This document shows, one piece after another, positions 62,372 through 64,000 of a DNA stretch of 64,000 nucleotides; the stretch's first letter is position 1, and each line of letters opens with the position of its first letter. Source of the stretch: Drosophila pseudoobscura (taxonomy: Eukaryota; Arthropoda; Insecta; Diptera; Drosophilidae). The DNA is taken from the NCBI RefSeq assembly GCF_009870125.1, contig NC_046679.1, positions 7,316,001 through 7,380,000 on the forward strand, written 5' to 3'. The notes under the pieces were generated by a model. That model searched no databases. It was not told where the DNA came from and was given only the letters and a program-made list of their open reading frames with translations. The position numbers and the translations under genes are program-made.

Positions 62372-62406
62372 CATGGATGGGGATGGGATGGATGGATGGA
62401 TGGATA
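62372..62406. repeat. GGAT tetranucleotide repeat
   Basis: Imperfect GGAT units, the last five perfect. Confidence 0.9.
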
Positions 62407-64000
62407 TGTAACACCTTTTGGTGTCGTCTCAAAATGAATATGTCAAAATGTACAATTCTCGTGAGCTGATGATGATCACACGCGCCAAGCCAAGGGGGAC
62501 CCACGATGACAACACACAAAATATGAAAACGTTTTGAGAAATGTTTCTTTTGAAAATCTCTCAGAACCTATGGGCAGCACTTGTGCGCCAAAAACGGTAA
62601 GGAAACCGCCGACCCATGACCACACTCCACTCCACTCCATTCCATTCCACTTCAGAGATGATAATAAATCAAGGCGCATTAAAAGTGTTTTCAATTTCAT
62701 CGTAACTCGGAACGCAACCTGCTCAAGCCTGGCCCTCCTGTCCTCCTGTCTCCTGTCTCCGGATCTGGATCTCCAGCTGAATCCAAATCTGAAGTAGAGG
62801 ATGAGTTCGGAGATGAAGTTGCTCAGGTTGATGTGGATGATGTGTTGTTGTTGTTGTCCCACGTCATGTTCTACATGTCTGTGCGTCTCATTTGAAGGTT
62901 GCCGCTGCTGGCCAGAAAACCCAAGAAAGAGAAACTGGCCCATGATTTATGTCTATTGGGAGTTTCGATCATTTGGGCTGTCCAGCCTTTTTGGGGGGTA
63001 GCCAAGTAGCCCGAACCAATAATATACTCGTATATATGATTATTTATTGATTCCGTTTATGGGCTCGACCATTGTCTCTCGGAGTTTGTGTGGCGCCTCC
63101 CTGTGGCTTTTCACGCATGCGCGCGAATTTCTTGGATTTTCCTTCGCCCTCTCCCCCTCCCTCTCCGTCTCCTTCATTTTAATTTCGTTCAGTTTTGTTT
63201 TTGTCGAATTCGTTGCGCATTCCACTGTGCGCGCCATTTCGTTACGCCGAGTGAGGGATCGAGATATGTGCATGGCGGCGTCTCGCAGCTGACGAGTTCA
63301 AGATGGATCGTTCCACTCCGGACCCAACCCAGCCCGATCCAATCCGACCTGGCCAGGCCAGACCGCCTCCTGTGCAGTAGCGGGCCAGCAGCGCCACGGC
63401 CCCCCCATTAGTGGCGCCCCCTCCACATGGTATCTGGCGGAACACACACATGCATCATGTCACTGGGCTAATAAAACGTTTGACAAATGATTTGACATTC
63501 TCATTTAGGCAAATGGGCGAAACGTTTTCACTTTCATTGACGCGGGTCCGTTCATCCTGGATTTGTTTCCATAACTCTGCTGACAGCGCATGCGGGCCCA
63601 TACCCATACCCCTGGCTCTACTCGTACTTCTCCAATTTGAACTTGAGGGATAAGTAGTCAGTCATTATCGTGGCATTTGATGAGCCATAGATTGACAACA
63701 ATTGCCACTACTTGGTGGGCTGAATGATGAAGACAAAGCGAAGCTCTAATGAAGTTCACAAATTAAATGCTAGAATTACAAAGTCATGGATATGCCCAAC
63801 TAATGGAACTTTCTGCCACTTAAATGTGTTGAATCTAACGCTATTCCCACGTTTATAAATGTCAGTTTTGAGTACAACTGTTTCTAATGGGATTAAGCTA
63901 TCTGAGAGATACATTGCTTATATATCAATTTAAGCGGAAATATACATATATGGGAAGAGCTATATAGTGATGTACAATCCTAATTTATATGTACATATAT

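Larger units (their letters stand above)
39050..64000. other. 25 kb non-coding stretch with many simple repeats
   Basis: No open frame here shows a recognisable domain, codon pattern or splice structure; the longer ones coincide with short tandem repeats or are GC-driven. I looked for homeobox and MEIS-type exons of homothorax and saw none. tRNA-like and miRNA-like sequences I know were not found. The stretch alternates between GC-richer blocks (for example 40.2-44.7, 50.3-57.4 and 58.4-59.7 kb) and AT-rich blocks (44.8-45.4, 47.0-47.6, 49.0-49.9 and 57.6-58.3 kb). It is probably regulatory or intronic DNA. Confidence 0.6.

Noticed and set aside
39050..64000. Possible homothorax exons
   Set aside because: I looked for MEIS-domain and homeobox peptides in all frames and found none, so only proximity can be suggested.
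1..64000. tRNA, rRNA and CRISPR features
   Set aside because: No cloverleaf with a TTCRANNC arm, no rRNA similarity and no spaced identical repeats of CRISPR type were seen; CRISPR is not expected in an insect.

Overview
The window is insect, clearly Drosophila, genomic DNA. Coding exons are split by short GT-AG introns, the intergenic DNA is AT-rich with many simple repeats, and several proteins are close relatives of D. melanogaster proteins (Nanos, Skeletor, Tim44). Protein divergence from D. melanogaster, the many hexanucleotide tracts, and the juxtaposition of nos with Skeletor suggest a species outside the melanogaster group, most likely the obscura group (Muller element E). That species call is an inference.

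Layout. 1-760: probable minus-strand promoter and 5' leader of a gene lying off the left edge. 1535-2112: the last two exons of an unrecognised single-pass membrane protein (minus). 2113-8018: non-coding, with one small duplicated coding-like sequence near 6.1-7.0 kb. 8019-9537: Tim44 (minus), divergent from nanos (10234-11760, plus), whose 3' UTR carries a recognisable Smaug-type translational control element. 12785-14735: Nsun5 (minus), with a complete Vma21-like gene inside its third-to-last gap on the same strand. 14.75-14.86 kb: housekeeping-type promoter with four motif-6 copies. 15.1-16.05 kb: a broken DUF4780 sequence of transposon type. 16745-25802: Skeletor (minus, seven coding exons), with a candidate Inr+DPE promoter at 26111. 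26.1-32.4 kb: intergenic. 32447-35006: a PHYHD1-type Fe/2-oxoglutarate dioxygenase (plus). 35838-37359 and 37558-39049: tandem aminoacylase-1 genes (plus). 39.05-64 kb: about 25 kb without any convincing coding sequence, rich in short tandem repeats.

The genes are unrelated in function: mitochondrial import (Tim44), germline translational repression (nos), rRNA methylation (Nsun5), V-ATPase assembly (Vma21), a DM13/DOMON extracellular-type protein (Skeletor), and small-molecule metabolism (dioxygenase, aminoacylases). In D. melanogaster nos maps to 91F and Skeletor to 86C, so the 14.9-16.5 kb interval holding the broken transposon-like sequence is a candidate chromosomal rearrangement breakpoint. 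The 25 kb desert may be flanking or intronic regulatory DNA of homothorax, which lies near Skeletor in D. melanogaster, but no hth exon is visible. The most unusual items are the Nsun5/Vma21 same-strand nesting, a Tim44 start codon that ends its exon, stop-free introns in phase with the frame in the aminoacylases, a Polycomb-response-like cluster in Skeletor intron 1, and a genome-wide-looking class of hexamer tracts. All exon boundaries were placed by eye from splice consensus and reading phase.
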